In this document: positions 8,048 through 16,623 of the stretch, in pieces
How the letters are laid out: the number at the start of each line of letters is the position of its first letter
How positions within the stretch are numbered: position 1 is the first letter of the stretch
DNA from: an uncultured Cloacibacillus sp.
Lineage (GTDB): Bacteria; Synergistota; Synergistia; Synergistales; Synergistaceae
Assembly (NCBI GenBank): GCA_934511335.1
Contig: CAKSWL010000006.1
Span: forward strand, 1 to 20,623
Length of the DNA stretch: 20,623 bases
Direction: 5' to 3'
Translations under genes and position numbers: made by a program
The notes under the pieces: model-generated
What the model was told of the DNA's origin: nothing
Seen by the model: the letters and a program-made list of their open reading frames with translations, nothing else
Database searches by the model: none

Positions 8048-8092
8048 ACTTCATATGGGGCACATAGCGCCCCATATGAAGTTAAGTTTTTT
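8048..8092 (+). terminator. Strong 14-bp hairpin with T-run on the plus strand
   Basis: ACTTCATATGGGGC (8048-8061) and GCCCCATATGAAGT (8069-8082) form a perfect 14-bp stem with a 7-base loop. TAAG and TTTTTT (8087-8092) follow on the plus strand, so it reads as a plus-strand terminator although no plus-strand gene lies before it. On the minus strand it begins 10 bases after the M24 stop codon without a following T-run. There it could act as a 3'-end stabilising hairpin, or stop transcription opposing the operon. Confidence 0.55.
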
Positions 8093-9265
8093 CTAAAGTC
8101 TTATCAGTTCGTCATATCCCTGCGAAAGTATCCGACAGCCCGTCTCGGTGACGACGAAGTTTTGTTCGATGCCGAGGCTGCCGCTGCCCTCTTCAAAGAT
8201 ATAGGGTTCGATCGCGAATACCATTCCCGGCTCAAGGAGCCTGTCTGCCTCGGTATCAAGCATCGGGTATTCGTGGACGCCGACGCCGATACTGTGGCCG
8301 CACCAATTGCGATACATATTAATTTCCGCAAATTTGCTCCTGTCGAAGAAATCGTCAACCGCCCGGCAGACGCCGCTTATCGGCTCTCCTGGCTTCACCG
8401 CCTCGAGCCCCACGTAGCAGGCTTCGCGCGCGACGTCGAATATCTCCTGCTGGCGAGCCGTCGGCTCGCCGATGACCGCCTCGCGGATGATGTCGGAGTA
8501 ATAGCCGTGATATATTGGACCGCCATCGACAAGGATGATATCGCCGCGCATTATCGGGCGGTATGATGGCGGGCAATTACTCTGAGAATAGCGGTCGGCT
8601 CCAGCGCGCAGACCAAGCGGCAGCGTGTTATCGGCACCGTTTTTAAAGTATTCGCCCATAATGTTTCCGTAAAGCTCCATTTCCGTCATGCCCTCGCGCA
8701 GCTCGGAGAATCCCTTATGGATGCAGGAGACGTTTATCTCGCAGGCCTTCGCGATAGCTTCGACTTCCAACGGTGACTTGACGGAGCGCACCTCCCAGAG
8801 GACATTAGCCGCGTCGGCGATCTCCGCGCTTTGAAGTTCGGCGAACAATTCCCGAGTCATTGAGTAGTTAAGGTACATCTTATGTCCCATGCCAAGCTCA
8901 AACCCGATCCGGCCCTTTTTCACGCCGCGATCTTCAAGCAGTGAGGTTATCGCTTTAATATATGTTGGATAACCGTTTTTGCCGTAGACGCGGATATCTT
9001 CTGCGCAGGAGGTCACACAGGCGGTCGGCGCGCCGCCTTGTGAGGTGGCAAGCGCCATCGATCCGTCTTTCGTAATAACAACGGTGCCTGGCGTCGAGAC
9101 TTTGCTGTCCCAGACGATGCTCCTAAAACCCGAAAAATAAAAGGTATTCTCATCGCTGGTCAGGATGAGGGCGTCAAGGCCATTCCTCTCCATCGCCGCA
9201 ATAAGTCTTCTCTGACGTGCTTCATATTCACCAACTGGAAACAGCAGTAAAGGCGAAGCTCTCAT
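8093..9265 (-). CDS. M24 family Xaa-Pro dipeptidase/aminopeptidase
   Basis: A 390-residue pita-bread metallopeptidase, expected to remove residues from peptides with proline in second position; cytoplasmic. An N-terminal creatinase/prolidase-like domain (about 1-160) precedes the catalytic domain. Metal ligands are all present: Asp247 (LVDGG), Asp258 (YYSDIIR), His324 with His331 in GHSIGVGVHEYP, Glu353 (AIEPYIF) and Glu367 (GIEQNFVVTE). It starts at ATG after GGAGG, 20 bases behind the oppF-like gene, so it is the last gene of the peptide operon and would process imported peptides. Creatinase-like or other M24 hydrolases share this architecture, so the exact substrate is unproven. Confidence 0.9.
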   Translation of the reverse strand: MRASPLLLFPVGEYEARQRRLIAAMERNGLDALILTSDENTFYFSGFRSIVWDSKVSTPGTVVITKDGSMALATSQGGAPTACVTSCAEDIRVYGKNGYPTYIKAITSLLEDRGVKKGRIGFELGMGHKMYLNYSMTRELFAELQSAEIADAANVLWEVRSVKSPLEVEAIAKACEINVSCIHKGFSELREGMTEMELYGNIMGEYFKNGADNTLPLGLRAGADRYSQSNCPPSYRPIMRGDIILVDGGPIYHGYYSDIIREAVIGEPTARQQEIFDVAREACYVGLEAVKPGEPISGVCRAVDDFFDRSKFAEINMYRNWCGHSIGVGVHEYPMLDTEADRLLEPGMVFAIEPYIFEEGSGSLGIEQNFVVTETGCRILSQGYDELIRL

Positions 9266-9285
9266 TATACTTACCTCCGTTTATT

Positions 9286-10260
9286 TTATATTAAATGACA
9301 GGCCGCCATGTGCCCGCCCCCCGTATCCTTGAGCGAAGGCTTTTCTTTACGGCACACCTCGCGGGCCATCCGGCAGCGAGTGTGGAAACAGCAGCCCGCA
9401 GGCGGGTTGAGCGGGCTCGGGACGTCTCCCTCAAGCGGCACTGAGAGCGTCTTTATCTCCGGATCAGGTACGGGAATAGCCGCCATCAGCGCTTTTGTAT
9501 AGGGATGCTTCGAGTTGCTGAAGAGTTCGTTCTTGTCCGCGAGTTCAACGATATTCCCAAGGTACATTACGGCGATGCGGTCGCAGATATGTTTGACGAC
9601 GCTCAAATTATGCGAAATAAAGATATAAGTCAAGCTGTATTTCGCCTGAAGCTCCTGCATCAGATTCAATATCTGCGCCTGTATGGAGACATCAAGCGCC
9701 GAGACCGGTTCGTCGCAGACAATAAGCGAAGGATTCAGCGCTAACGCCCTCGCGACGCCGATCCTCTGCCGCTGGCCGCCGCTGAATTCATGCGGATAAC
9801 GGTGCAGGAATTCCGGGCGGATTCCCACCTCCTCCATCAATTTGAGCACGCGCGCGCGGCGCTCGACGCGGTTCGTCATCCCATGCACGACAAGCGGCTC
9901 GCCAATTATACGTTCAACAGTGAAACGAGGGTCGAGCGACGAATATGGATCTTGGAATATTATCTGGATCTTCTTCTTGTATTCCGCCGTAAGTTCTTTC
10001 GGGAGGTTAAAGAGGTCGCGTCCCTCAAAAGTGATTTGCCCTTCCGTAGGAGTAAGAAGCTTGACGATGGCCTTTCCGGTCGTCGATTTCCCGCAGCCGC
10101 TCTCTCCGACAAGCCCGAAGGTCTTGCCGGCGGCCACGGTGAAGCTGACGCCATCGACGGCCTTGACAAATCGTTTCTCCGCCTTAAAAAGGCCGCCGCT
10201 TTTGACTTTCACAGGATAGTAGACTTTGAGATCTTTAACCTCAAGCAAAGATTCTTTCAT
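9286..10260 (-). CDS. Dipeptide/oligopeptide ABC transporter ATP-binding protein, OppF/DppF type
   Basis: One of two ATPases powering a dipeptide/oligopeptide importer at the inner face of the membrane. Of 324 residues, Walker A is GESGCGKST (52-60), the Q-loop glutamine is in IIFQDPYSSLDP (about 103), the ABC signature is FSGGQRQR (159-166), Walker B is LIVCDEPVSALD (179-190) and the switch histidine is in ISHNLS. The C-terminal Opp/Dpp extension carries the cysteine cluster CCFHTRC plus two further Cys, which in this family can hold an iron-sulfur cluster. It begins 6 bases after the oppD-type stop codon behind AAGGTG, so the pair is tightly coupled. Confidence 0.93.
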   Translation of the reverse strand: MKESLLEVKDLKVYYPVKVKSGGLFKAEKRFVKAVDGVSFTVAAGKTFGLVGESGCGKSTTGKAIVKLLTPTEGQITFEGRDLFNLPKELTAEYKKKIQIIFQDPYSSLDPRFTVERIIGEPLVVHGMTNRVERRARVLKLMEEVGIRPEFLHRYPHEFSGGQRQRIGVARALALNPSLIVCDEPVSALDVSIQAQILNLMQELQAKYSLTYIFISHNLSVVKHICDRIAVMYLGNIVELADKNELFSNSKHPYTKALMAAIPVPDPEIKTLSVPLEGDVPSPLNPPAGCCFHTRCRMAREVCRKEKPSLKDTGGGHMAACHLI

Positions 10261-10266
10261 CGTCGT

Positions 10267-11253
10267 TCACACCTTGCTATTTTTATTTTCGTAAAGCCAG
10301 CAACGCACGAGGCGGCCCTCGTTGATGGCGAACATCTCCGGTTTGCAGCGGCGGCACTTTTCCGCCGCCTGTTCGCAGCGCGGCGAGAAACGGCAGCCCT
10401 GTGGATAATTTTTCGGGCTCGGCACCGAACCCTTGATGTTGTAGAGCTTATCCTGATCCTCGTTTATTTTCGGCAGAGACTTGAGCAGCCCCACGGTGTA
10501 AGGGTGCAGCGGCTCGCGGAAGATAGATTTCACGTCGGCGGACTCCACCGTTTCGCCGGCATACATAACGTTGACGCGATCTGCTATTTGCGCGACGATA
10601 CCAAGGTCGTGCGTGATGAGAATAATCGCGGCGCCAGTCTTTTCCTTGAGTTCGATCATCAGTCTGAGGATCTGCGCCTGCACCGTCACATCAAGCGCCG
10701 TCGTCGGTTCGTCCGCAATCAATATCTTGGGGCGGCAGGCGAGAGCCATCGCGATCATGATCCTCTGGCGCATCCCGCCGCTGAGCTGATGGGGATAATA
10801 GTCGACGCACCTCTCGGGAGAGGGGATACCCACCAGCTGGATCATCTCAATAGCGCGTTTTCTCGCGTCGGCTTTTGACATATTCTGGTGTATGGTCAGC
10901 GACTCCATGATCTGCGCGCCGACGGTAAATACCGGATTAAGCGAGGTCATCGGCTCTTGAAAAATCATCGAGATATCGTTGCCGCGGATTGTCCGCATTT
11001 CCTTTTCACTCAGCGAGAGCAGGTCTTTGCCGTTATAGTAAATATGCCCATCCGTTATATTACCAGGCGGATATGGTATGAGACGCAGGATGGAAAGGGA
11101 GGTTACGGTTTTTCCGCATCCCGACTCTCCGACGATTGCGAGAGTCTCCTTTTCATCGAGGTGAAAGCTCACGTCGTCGACGGCGGGAATTACCCCTTCG
11201 TCGGTAAAGAATGTCGTCTTCAGGTTTTCCACTTTCAGAATCCGTTTTGCCAC
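10267..11253 (-). CDS. Dipeptide/oligopeptide ABC transporter ATP-binding protein, OppD/DppD type
   Basis: The second ATPase of the importer, 328 residues. Walker A is GESGCGKT (42-49), the Q-loop FQEPMTSLNP is typical of the OppD branch, the signature is LSGGMRQR, Walker B is LIADEPTTALD, and ITHDLG holds the switch histidine. The C-terminal extension has cysteines at GCRFSPRC and in EKCRRC. The first codon is GTG at 11253, preceded by AAGGTGG with suitable spacing; no closer ATG fits. It follows the permease stop by 12 bases. Confidence 0.93.
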   Translation of the reverse strand: MAKRILKVENLKTTFFTDEGVIPAVDDVSFHLDEKETLAIVGESGCGKTVTSLSILRLIPYPPGNITDGHIYYNGKDLLSLSEKEMRTIRGNDISMIFQEPMTSLNPVFTVGAQIMESLTIHQNMSKADARKRAIEMIQLVGIPSPERCVDYYPHQLSGGMRQRIMIAMALACRPKILIADEPTTALDVTVQAQILRLMIELKEKTGAAIILITHDLGIVAQIADRVNVMYAGETVESADVKSIFREPLHPYTVGLLKSLPKINEDQDKLYNIKGSVPSPKNYPQGCRFSPRCEQAAEKCRRCKPEMFAINEGRLVRCWLYENKNSKV

Positions 11254-11265
11254 AGCCGCACCACC

Positions 11266-12102
11266 TTAACTATTCTTAAGCTTCGGGTCGAGCGCGTCAC
11301 GCAAGCCGTCGCCGACGATGCTGAAGCTTAATACCACAAGCGTAATGGCGATGCCTGGAACGATCGCCGCTAGCGGGAAATAACGAATGACCTCGCGCCC
11401 CTGGCTCAGCATCGCCCCCCACTCGGGATGCGGCGGTGTAACGCCGAGGCCGAGAAACGAAAGCGAAGAGGCGGTGAGGATCGCCGTACCAAGATTCAAC
11501 GTTGTGTTGACTATGATCTGGGACATCGAGTTCGGAACGATATGAGTGGTGATTATTCTAAAGTCAGAGGCCCCCATGACACGGCAGGCCTGCACATACT
11601 CCGAGTTTTTAAGAGTAATGACGATGCCGCGCACCATACGGGCGACATAGGGTATTGAGTAGAAGGCGATCGCCGCGATGGTGTTCACAATGCCGTTTCC
11701 CAGGATCGCCACGACGACAATCGCAAGCAGCAGCCCGGGGAAGGCAAGCAAGAGATCGACAAAACGCGATACCGCCGAGTCAAGCAGACCTCCGTAATAG
11801 CCGGCTACAACGCCCAGCGCAACACCGATGAAGGAACCGATAATCGTCCCCGCGAAGCTGACCAGCAGCGATATCCGCGCGCCGACGATGATGCGCGTCA
11901 ACATATCGCGCCCCAAGTTGTCGGTGCCGAGAAGGTGTTCAGCACTGGGATGCTGATAGACGCTCTTCAGGTCAATGGCATTAGGGTCGTAGCGGCACAT
12001 AAAGGGCCCGAAAAGAGCGACGAAAAAGAACAGCAAAAGGATGATGCTGCCGACAATAGTGGCTTTATTTTTAATAAATCGTTTGAATACCTGCGCGTCC
12101 AT
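11266..12102 (-). CDS. Dipeptide/oligopeptide ABC transporter permease, OppC/DppC type
   Basis: The second inner-membrane permease of the importer, 278 residues. A short cytoplasmic start leads to a first membrane span (ATIVGSIILLLFFFVALFGP), then the OppC-type periplasmic segment with HLLGTDNLGRDMLTRI, and further spans. The EAA-like coupling loop is near VQACRVMGASDFRIITTHIV, where it docks on the ATPases. The ATG at 12102 follows AGGAAG and lies 14 bases after the stop of the first permease. Confidence 0.93.
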   Translation of the reverse strand: MDAQVFKRFIKNKATIVGSIILLLFFFVALFGPFMCRYDPNAIDLKSVYQHPSAEHLLGTDNLGRDMLTRIIVGARISLLVSFAGTIIGSFIGVALGVVAGYYGGLLDSAVSRFVDLLLAFPGLLLAIVVVAILGNGIVNTIAAIAFYSIPYVARMVRGIVITLKNSEYVQACRVMGASDFRIITTHIVPNSMSQIIVNTTLNLGTAILTASSLSFLGLGVTPPHPEWGAMLSQGREVIRYFPLAAIVPGIAITLVVLSFSIVGDGLRDALDPKLKNS

Positions 12103-12116
12103 TATCCGTTCACTTC

Positions 12117-13037
12117 CTATTCATACTTGATGCGCGGGTCGGCCGCCGCGTAAAGAAGATCGACGAGCATATTGACGACGACAAAAGTCACGGCGAGAAC
12201 CAGCACCGTCCCCTGTACCACCGGAAAATCCCTTTTAAGTACACCATCGACCAGGTAGCGTCCGATACCCGGTATAGAGAAGACTGTTTCAATAAGAGTT
12301 GAGCCCGCGAGCAAGCCGCCAAAGCGCAGGCCGACGACGGTAAGCACCGGGATCATCGCGTTTTTCAGCGCATGGCTGTAGATGATGATATTATTTGGTA
12401 TTCCGCGCGAGCGGGATGTCCTGATATAGTCCTGCGTCAGCACGTCAAGCATCGCCGAACGCGTCGTCCTCGCGATAAGTCCTACAGACTGCATTCCGAG
12501 GGTGATGATCGGCAGCACGTAGTGAAGCGGTGTCTTTAGGCCAATGCTGGGCAGCCAGCCAAGGTTCAGCGAGAAAAAGAGCATCATTATGAGCGCGAGG
12601 AAAAACGACGGCGTGGAGACCGCCGCGAGCGACAATACGACCAATGAGCTGTCGGTGATACTGTTGCGCTTCACTGCGCAGGTGATGCCGATGAGGATCC
12701 CCGCCACTGCCGCGAAGATAGTACCGCCAAGGGCGAGCTTCGCCGTGTAAGGATAGCGCTCAAGGATCTCCTTCGTCACCGACTTTTTGGAGAAAATTGA
12801 CGTGCCGAGGTCGCCCTTAACCACATTTTTCATAAAATTCATATATTGTACCGATAGCGGGTCGTTGAGCCCCAGCCTTTCGCGCTCAGCCTCGACCGCT
12901 TCTTTGGAGGCCTCCAGCCCCATCATATTTTTGACGGGGTCGCCAGGTATCATGTGCATCATCAGGAATACAAGCAGAGAGATGACAAGCATCACGGGTA
13001 TGATCTGCGCGATCCTCTTTATTGTGTATGAGAGCAT
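12117..13037 (-). CDS. Dipeptide/oligopeptide ABC transporter permease, OppB/DppB type
   Basis: The first inner-membrane permease of the importer, 306 residues. MLSYTIKRIAQIIPVMLVIS and the following FLMMHMIPGDP are the hallmark OppB/DppB N-terminus. The coupling loop is near DYIRTSRSRGIPNNIIIYSH, and the end AADPRIKYE is also typical. An in-frame ATG upstream (13115) would add 26 residues unlike the family. The ATG at 13037 is preceded by GGAAAGGAG and gives the normal length, so I chose it. A hairpin lies in the gap between it and the binding-protein gene. Confidence 0.93.
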   Translation of the reverse strand: MLSYTIKRIAQIIPVMLVISLLVFLMMHMIPGDPVKNMMGLEASKEAVEAERERLGLNDPLSVQYMNFMKNVVKGDLGTSIFSKKSVTKEILERYPYTAKLALGGTIFAAVAGILIGITCAVKRNSITDSSLVVLSLAAVSTPSFFLALIMMLFFSLNLGWLPSIGLKTPLHYVLPIITLGMQSVGLIARTTRSAMLDVLTQDYIRTSRSRGIPNNIIIYSHALKNAMIPVLTVVGLRFGGLLAGSTLIETVFSIPGIGRYLVDGVLKRDFPVVQGTVLVLAVTFVVVNMLVDLLYAAADPRIKYE

Positions 13038-13093
13038 TTTCGGGCTCCTTTCCGCGTTGTTGAAAGGTCCGGCTGATACACGCCGGGACGTTG

Positions 13094-13129
13094 GGCGGAC
13101 TGCATGATGCCTCATCGCCGCAGTCCGCC
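13094..13129. repeat. Intercistronic 10-bp perfect hairpin between binding protein and permease genes
   Basis: GGCGGACTGC (13094-13103) and GCAGTCCGCC (13120-13129) form a perfect 10-bp stem with a 16-base loop, 32 bases after the binding-protein stop. No T-run follows on the minus strand. Hairpins at this place in solute-binding-protein operons often protect the upstream message, giving more binding protein than permease. That role is inferred here. Confidence 0.55.
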
Positions 13130-13161
13130 ATATTAAGATATTTTTTGTCAGAGACGGAAGG

Positions 13162-14751
13162 CTAGTTCCTAACGCGCGCCCTCTCGAACGTCACGTTATT
13201 GATGGGGCTGACCTTTACCCCCTCCACCTTGTCGCTCATAGCGCACATGCCGTACATGTCGAAGAGCCAGAACGCCGCCGGGTCGTCGAGGTAGAGTATT
13301 TTCTCGGCGTCGGCGTAAAGCTTCGCGCGTTTTTCTTTATCCGTTTCGCTCATGCCGGCGTAAATAAGCCTGTCGGCCTCGGTATTTGAATAAAATCCAT
13401 AGTTTCTGTCGTTGAGCCCCGTCTCCGCCGTTGTATACAGGCCGCGGAGGCCTCCGTCGGCGTCCCTCATCGAGGGGCCGGCGCCCATGACAAATATCGG
13501 CTGGTCAAAATCTTCTTTCTTTACGCCATCCCAGCTTGCGGAAAGAGCGCTCCATTCCCAAACTTCTATCTTCGCCTTAATGCCGACTTCGGCAAGCTGC
13601 GAAGCTATGACCTCGGCCATCTGGGTACCCTTCATATACCTTTCGCAGGTCACGATCTTTGTTTCAAAGCCGTTGGGATATCCCGCCTCTTTCAGCAGCT
13701 GCTTCGATTTCTCCATATCACGTTTGATTTCGCCCAGGTTGGTATATCCCCAGGTAACAGGCGCAAGCGGCGCCGTCGAAGGGTAGGCGGTACCGGCAAA
13801 GAGCGAGTCGATTATCGCCTGTCTGTCTATCGCGTGAACGATCGCCTGGCGGACCTTAGTGTTAGCGATGATCGGATCATTGCAGCCAAAGCGGAATAGG
13901 CGCTGGCTTATCGTTGGAACCTTCATGACTTTGATGCCCTCGTGTCCTTCCAACGTCGCGAGGTCATTGGCGCTGATGTTGCTGATGACGTCCACCTCTC
14001 CGTTCTCCAGAGCGATGACGCGTGAAGCGGCTTCGGGGATTGGTTTGACCACGATCTTCTGTGTAAAGGCGGGCCCGTCGAAATAGTCGCCAAAACGCTC
14101 GATAACTACCTCGTCGTCCTTCGTCCATGAGGCTATCTTATAGGGCCCTGTGCCATTTTCCGCCTCGGTTTTGCTGCCAAGATCCAATCCGTATTTGTCG
14201 ATGAATTCAGAATCCATTACGGCAAGCGAAAGATTGCAGAGCAGCGCCTCCATCGGGCCGTAAGGCTTGTCGGTCGTGATGGTGACCGTATATTTGTCGG
14301 GGGCCGCAATAGACCTGAACATCTTGATGATCTCCGTCGTACGCAGGCCGCCTGCCTTGGCCTGCATAGCCCGCTCAAATGTCGCCTTGACGTCGGCGGC
14401 GGTCATCTCCTTGCCGTTGTGAAACTTCACTCCCTGCTTTAGCTTGATCGTCCAGGTGAGTCCGTCCTCCGAGGGGCCCCACTCCTCCGCAAGGTCGCCG
14501 ACGATGTTGCCCTCGTCGTCGAACTTCAGGAGGTTGTTGTAGAGCATTCTCACAATCTGTTCGGTCGTGGTGTCGTTCTGTATCTGAGGATCAAGCGTTA
14601 TAATGTCGGTATTTGTCGCGAAAGTGAGTGTATCCTTATATTCCGACGACGAATCGGCTCTTTTTTCCGCAGCCGGCTGCTGTCCGAAGATAAAATACCC
14701 TGCCGCCACGATGATTACGCAAACCAAAGCTATCAGTACCTTTTTGTTCAT
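13162..14751 (-). CDS. Dipeptide/oligopeptide-binding protein of the ABC importer (SBP family 5)
   Basis: Extracytoplasmic receptor that captures peptides and hands them to the permeases; 529 residues, normal for family 5. Residues 1-23 form a signal/anchor segment (KVLIALVCVIIVAAGYFIFG) with no lipobox cysteine, so the protein is either cleaved and periplasmic or anchored by an uncleaved helix, not a lipoprotein. Family signatures include TDIITLDPQIQNDTTTEQIV, NLLKFDDEGNIVGDLAEEW, WTIKLKQGVKFHNGKEMTA and ENGTGPYKIASW. The ATG follows AGGGGGA. It opens the transporter part of the operon, just after a decayed deacylase gene. Confidence 0.93.
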   Translation of the reverse strand: MNKKVLIALVCVIIVAAGYFIFGQQPAAEKRADSSSEYKDTLTFATNTDIITLDPQIQNDTTTEQIVRMLYNNLLKFDDEGNIVGDLAEEWGPSEDGLTWTIKLKQGVKFHNGKEMTAADVKATFERAMQAKAGGLRTTEIIKMFRSIAAPDKYTVTITTDKPYGPMEALLCNLSLAVMDSEFIDKYGLDLGSKTEAENGTGPYKIASWTKDDEVVIERFGDYFDGPAFTQKIVVKPIPEAASRVIALENGEVDVISNISANDLATLEGHEGIKVMKVPTISQRLFRFGCNDPIIANTKVRQAIVHAIDRQAIIDSLFAGTAYPSTAPLAPVTWGYTNLGEIKRDMEKSKQLLKEAGYPNGFETKIVTCERYMKGTQMAEVIASQLAEVGIKAKIEVWEWSALSASWDGVKKEDFDQPIFVMGAGPSMRDADGGLRGLYTTAETGLNDRNYGFYSNTEADRLIYAGMSETDKEKRAKLYADAEKILYLDDPAAFWLFDMYGMCAMSDKVEGVKVSPINNVTFERARVRN

Positions 14752-14819
14752 TGCAAATCCCCCTTTTTTATTGTTTTTCCTCTATTATGTTTCCCCTCGG
14801 CCAGCTGCCGCTCTCCGCA

Positions 14820-15563
14820 TTAGCTGTACTGAAGACCAGCCGCCGGGACGCACCATATAATTCCGGCAGCCATAAAAAATGTAACCGTAACCGGACTGCA
14901 AAGCTCTTCAATGATTTCAAAGCTCTCGAGCGAAACAACCTGCGCCAACAGCTATTTCTATGAACCCCTCGTCAGCTGCTCTGAGGGAGATACCGCCGCC
15001 TCGACATATCCTCCGTCGATAGGAGAAACACGCCTGTGATCTCCCGCCTGGAGGTAATGTTCGCAGTATTCAGGCTCACACTCCGGCATTTCCGAGAAAG
15101 CGCATCGTCCCGCATATACCACAGATATTATCCTCTAACCAACCAACTTACCGCTCCTTTCCAAAAACGAGGGCGCCGATCTCCGAAACGATACACGGTA
15201 TGCATACTTCACACCGGCGCGCCCCATCGCAGTACAGCTGCTGCGGGCGCCCTTGAAAGGCCTCATCGCGTGCAGTACGGGAAATCCATCCGCAGTTGAA
15301 GGCGGAGGCGTTGGCGACGAAAACGGCGGCAACGTCCCCCTCAGCGCCGTAAGGTCAAGCCTGCGCAGAAGCTCCCTGATGATAAGTACGAAAAAACCAT
15401 TCCTCTCCGTGCAGCATCGAAGTGATGAGGAACGTCGGCCCCGGATGCGTTTCAGACGCGATATGAGCGGTTATGCCGATGCCGGCGCAGGGTCTTTCGC
15501 CACATGTTTTGCGGCTATCGCCCGTTCGCCCTGCACAACCTTTTTACCGCAGAATTCCGGCAT
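14820..15563 (-). pseudogene. Decayed M14-type deacylase (succinylglutamate desuccinylase/aspartoacylase family)
   Basis: The gap between the dipeptidase and binding-protein genes holds a broken gene. An ATG at 15563 behind GGGGCGGGGAGAG opens MPEFCGKKVVQGERAIAAKH, which stops after about 27 codons. In another frame follows GITAHIASETHPGPTFLITS with MLHGEE, like the zinc-binding H-x-x-E region of AstE/aspartoacylase proteins. A further shift gives IIRELLRRLDLTALRGTL, then VANASAFNCGW. Near 15050 comes the C-terminal signature GDHRRVSPIDGGYVEAAVS, then two stops and EEL-SPVTV-like remains to a stop at 14820. At least three frame changes and several stops are needed, and the span is shorter than intact homologues (about 300-330 residues). 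The start lies 21 bases after the dipeptidase stop, so it was an operon member. Confidence 0.7.
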
Positions 15564-15584
15564 CTCTCCCCGCCCCGTTTTTTC

Positions 15585-16583
15585 TCATTTCCAGTTTTCT
15601 CTGAAAACCCGCATAAAGTTGCCGCCGGCGTATTTGCAGATATCCTCTTCGGAATACCCGCGGCGGCGCATCTCCGCGAAGACGTTCTCCATATCCCACG
15701 GACCATCCACACCAACGGCATAACGCGTCGCCGGATCAACGCCAACCGCCTTATTGTAACCCTCGACGACGGGAGCATAGAAGCTGGACTGCGTCACAAG
15801 ACCTTTTTCGTCCTTAGTGTCGTCCGGAGTACTGTCGCTGCCATAGCCAATATGGTCTATACCAATGAGGTCAACGACATAATCGATATGGTCCACATAA
15901 TCGGCGAGCGACGGGCGGCCCTTAGCCGTGTCGTTCTTCCAACAAAGCGGCCCCCATGAGGAAATACCGATGACGCCGCCGTTCTGCTTGAGCATACGAA
16001 GCTCATTGTCTGTCTTATTTCGGACATTGTCGGTGAGCGCTAGAGGACAGGAATGAGAAATGACGATCGGTTTTTCGCTATATTTCAAGACATCCTGTGT
16101 CGTCTTGTGTCCGCAGTGCGAGACGTCGGCGACGATCCCCAGCTCATTCATCTTTTTTAGGGCTTCTCTGCCAAAATCAGTGAGGCCCCCGTCCACGCTC
16201 TCGATACAGCCGGTGCCAAGGTAATTTGTTTTATTATAGGTCATCTGCATCACACGAAGGCCGAGCTCGTAAAGCGTGCGCAGCTTATCAAGCGAATCCT
16301 CCACTGGATGCGGATCCTGGAAGGTGATGACGAGCGCCTTCTTTCCCTCTTTTTTCGCCCTCTTGATATCCTCGACGGTACGCGCGATGAGGAAGCCGCT
16401 GTCAGGCCGATCGGCGAAATTATAGAGACCGCCGATTTTCGAGACACACTCGCGAAAGCCCTCGCCTTCGCCAGGCGTCGTAAGGAAGAAGGCGGTAAGA
16501 AGCGACTTCTTCACTCTCTCCGATAGGCCGATGAAGACGCCTTCGGTAAAAGTACAGCCATCGACTAAATAAAGATCATCCAT
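15585..16583 (-). CDS. Membrane-dipeptidase family (M19) protein with atypical metal site
   Basis: A renal-dipeptidase-fold protein of 332 residues, expected to split dipeptides, perhaps including L-D or D-configured ones. Recognisable: LRVMQMTYNKTNYLGTGC, GGLTDFGREALKKMNELGIV, DVSHCGHKTT with His156, IVISHSCP with His177, and HIGYGSDS. In canonical M19 enzymes an H-x-D motif near the N-terminus and a glutamate in the VEGGH region complete a two-zinc site. Here the N-terminus reads VDGCTFTEG, and the other region reads FQDPHPVED (88-96). The two conserved histidines remain but the other ligands do not, as I recall for one M19 subgroup. It starts at ATG after AAGGAG, 40 bases behind the D-aminoacylase gene. 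Activity is plausible but unproven. Confidence 0.85.
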   Translation of the reverse strand: MDDLYLVDGCTFTEGVFIGLSERVKKSLLTAFFLTTPGEGEGFRECVSKIGGLYNFADRPDSGFLIARTVEDIKRAKKEGKKALVITFQDPHPVEDSLDKLRTLYELGLRVMQMTYNKTNYLGTGCIESVDGGLTDFGREALKKMNELGIVADVSHCGHKTTQDVLKYSEKPIVISHSCPLALTDNVRNKTDNELRMLKQNGGVIGISSWGPLCWKNDTAKGRPSLADYVDHIDYVVDLIGIDHIGYGSDSTPDDTKDEKGLVTQSSFYAPVVEGYNKAVGVDPATRYAVGVDGPWDMENVFAEMRRRGYSEEDICKYAGGNFMRVFRENWK

Positions 16584-16623
16584 AACACTAAAACTCCTTT
16601 TTATCTATATTAGATTTGGATCA

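Noticed and set aside
7916..8566. Plus-strand open frame running from the intergenic region into the M24 gene complement
   Set aside because: No ribosome-binding site; it passes through the terminator hairpin and the antisense of the peptidase.
9790..10878. 362-codon plus-strand open frame opposite the two ATPase genes
   Set aside because: Complement of conserved Walker and signature motifs; no independent coding evidence.
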